Part shown: positions 61,804-64,000 of the stretch, one piece after another | Position numbering within the stretch: position 1 is the first letter of the stretch | How the letters are laid out: every line of letters starts with the position of its first letter | Source: Tulasnella sp. 424 | Lineage: Eukaryota; Basidiomycota; Agaricomycetes; Cantharellales; Tulasnellaceae | Length of the DNA stretch: 64,000 nucleotides | Reading direction: 5' to 3' | Assembly (NCBI GenBank): GCA_019633425.1 | Contig: WSUB01000055.1 | Coordinates: 1 to 64,000, forward strand | Notes under the pieces: generated by a model | Told to the model about the DNA's origin: nothing | Databases searched by the model: none | The model's input: the letters and a program-made list of their open reading frames with translations, nothing else | Program-made: the position numbers and the translations under genes

Positions 61804-64000
61804 ATGGACTCGATAAAAGTCGCGAAAGTCAGTCCCTGTTTTATTATTGTCCACTTTGGGAGTAAACCACCCGACCCCTGTTTCTCTGACTGTCTGTCGT
61901 CGTCTCTGCCCCTGGATCAGGTTGACAGAGTCTTGTGTACTCGCCCGACGTCGAAAGCTTATGGAACAGTGCATCTCACGGCACACCATTTGATATTCTG
62001 TTTCGACGCAGTAGAAGATGAGGGTGCGGAGGCAGAGAAGGAGATGTGGGTCAGTAGCCCTGTTCAGTCGTAATTACAACCTTCCTCTCGGACGCACGCT
62101 CACAGGCCGCTCAACCTCAACAGACCCCCTACCCACTCATATCGCTGGTAACACGCTTGCCACAAACTCTACATGGCTTCGCTCCTTTGGCCTTTCGCAC
62201 AAGAACCTTTGAAACCTTTACCCTGACCTTTGCGCGGGATCGCGACGCTGCCGATGTATTCGATAGCGTCAAGGAACTTACCGTGATAAGTACGCAACCC
62301 ACCCCTAAATTTCTAACCCCTTCTTTTCATATCAAATGTCTAACAGTTTATTTAGCCAGGGTGGATCAGTTGTACGCTTTCGACTATGTTCCTAATCCCC
62401 CATTTGACACCTCCGACGGTTGGAACATATACAACCCACGGGAGGAGTTCGCTAGAATGGGAATTGGCTCAAGAAGCAAAGCATGGCGCTTCACTGACGT
62501 GAATAAGGACTATTCGGTTCGTAAATGATTTGAATTCAACGAAGTACGGTTGAACTTGACCGCAACACACACGCTAACCTTCTCTCCTTCCACTCTTTTT
62601 CTTTCTTTCTTCATCTGAATTAGTTCTGTCCCACGTACCCTGCACGTTTAGTAGTGCCAGCACGTATTAGCGACGCGACCTTGACCTACGCGGGTAAATA
62701 TCGCAGTAAAACTCGCATCCCCGCACTCGTTTACTTGCATTGGGCAAATTATGTGAGTTGCCACTCTGAAAGGCAAATCCTGTATTTCGATTACTTAAAA
62801 GAAAGCTCTATCTAGGCATCCATCACTCGCTCGAGCCAGCCGATGGTTGGGTTGACCAACAACAGGTCGATCCAAGACGAGAAGCTCATTGAAGCAATCT
62901 TCCAATCCCACTGGGCCGCCGATTCCGCTTTTGCCCCCGTGGTCGACTCCCCTCGGTCTCGTGGCCCATCCGTCTATGGCGCCACTGCCACGAACCTCAT
63001 TATTGACGCTAGGCCTACGACCAACGCAATGGTCATGTCGGTCAAGGGAGCTGGCACCGAGAACATGGAATACTACAAGGACGGGAAAAAGGCGTATCTT
63101 GGGGTCGACAACATTCATGTCATGCGTGAATCGCTGTCTAAAGTGGCCGATGCTCTTCGGGATGCAGACCAATTGGCGTCGCTCCATGGGAAGGAAGCCG
63201 CTGTCGAAGGGACCTCCTTTCTGGACCGCCAGGCTTTGCGCAAATCGGGTTGGCTCAAGCACATCTCGGCGATTCTCGACGGCACGCTTATCATCATCAA
63301 GAACATCCACATCAATTCATCACATGTCCTCATTCACTGCTCCGATGGATGGGATCGTACAGCCCAGCTGTCGTCGTTGTCTCAGATCTGCCTCGACCCA
63401 TTCTACCGCACGTTGCGAGGCTTCCAAGTCCTCGTTGAAAAGGACTGGCTCTCGTTTGGCCACCGATTCGCGGATCGGTGCGGTCACTTGTCCTCGGAGA
63501 AATTCTTCACGACCGCGACTGGTGACGGTCAGGCGGGCAGTGGGAATGCGGACGCTGCAACTGCCTTCCTCGCCTCAATGCAGAACAAATTTACACCCCA
63601 ATCTCACCTCAAGGAGACAAGTCCTGTCTTCCATCAGTTCCTCGAATGCGTGCGGCAGATCCAACGCCAGTTTCCAGCTCGCTTCGAATTCAACGAGGAG
63701 TTCCTTAGGCGCCTGCACTACCATCTGTATTCCAGTCAATTCGGCACATTCCTTTGGAACAACGAACGCGAAAGACGGACAGCAGAACCAGGTGTTGGCA
63801 TGCCGATGGAGAGGACACGTAGCGTTTGGGATTATCTCAACTCATCGCATGAAAGGCCAAAGTTTATCAACCCTGAATACGATCCAGCACTTGACGATCG
63901 GGAGAGCCGGTCGCCAGGAGCAGATATGGGTGTGCTCCTGTTTGACCCCAAGGACGTCAGGTTCTGGCACGAGCTGTACGGGAGAACAGATGAAGACATG
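61804..64000 (+). CDS. YMR1: Myotubularin-family phosphoinositide 3-phosphatase, 3' end beyond window
   Basis: Exons: 61804-61827, 61921-62049, 62106-62289, 62347-62516, 62624-62752, 62816 to beyond 64000; 607 codons in the window. The N terminus is a PH-GRAM-like domain (HLTAHHLIF ... TFTLTFARDRDAADVFDSV). The phosphatase domain follows, with the family blocks CPTYPARLVVPARISDATL, YRSKTRIPALVYLHW, ASITRSSQPMVGL and the catalytic CxxxxxR motif HCSDGWDRTAQL (Cys codon at 63,338). Cys, both Asp and Arg are present, so it should be active on PI3P and PI(3,5)P2 and act on endosomal and vacuolar membranes. A micro first exon of eight codons (MDSIKVAK) is inferred from frame and splice sites. Stop codon and any C-terminal domain lie outside the window. 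Confidence 0.9.

Noticed and set aside
61465..62073. 202-codon plus-strand frame over the start of the myotubularin gene
   Set aside because: It reads through intron 1 and upstream T-rich DNA. The spliced model starting at 61,804 gives the family's N-terminal sequence.

Overview
The window looks like nuclear DNA from a filamentous basidiomycete, probably an Agaricomycete. It has many short introns (about 50-100 nt) with GT..AG ends, pyrimidine-rich tracts ahead of start codons, and fungal families: an Ecl1-type zinc protein, a GID7/WDR26 subunit, a WOPR regulator and a myotubularin. I cannot name the species from sequence alone.

Left part (about 400-40,315): a head-to-tail array on the + strand. 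It holds eight paralogous genes, each encoding a tyrosine-kinase-like (TKL) protein kinase followed by about nine 40-residue TPR repeats, plus the remnant of a ninth copy. All copies share one seven-exon plan in which every intron is phase 0. The first six exons encode the kinase and the last one encodes the whole TPR region. Spacers are also repeats of one another, in long (about 3.5 kb) and internally deleted short forms, and a 20-nt motif lies about 130-155 bp before each start codon. Copies are unequally healthy: copy 5 has lost its promoter, exon 1 and glycine loop, and copy 4 has lost the normal intron 2 acceptor. Copy 7 is interrupted by a run of N that looks like an assembly artefact. 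No ligand, substrate or function can be read from the sequence; the layout resembles a fast-evolving recognition or signalling family.

Right part (40,316-64,000): conventional single-copy genes. They are a 903-residue protein with an N-terminal Ecl1-type zinc motif (40,920-43,811), a GID7/WDR26 subunit of the GID/CTLH ubiquitin ligase with LisH, CTLH and seven WD repeats (to 50,094), a Gti1/Pac2 (WOPR) transcription regulator with an 18-nt exon (59,844-61,294), and a myotubularin-type phosphoinositide 3-phosphatase that runs off the right edge (from 61,804). The 50.1-59.8 kb stretch contains no gene I can name, only two weak minus-strand coding candidates.
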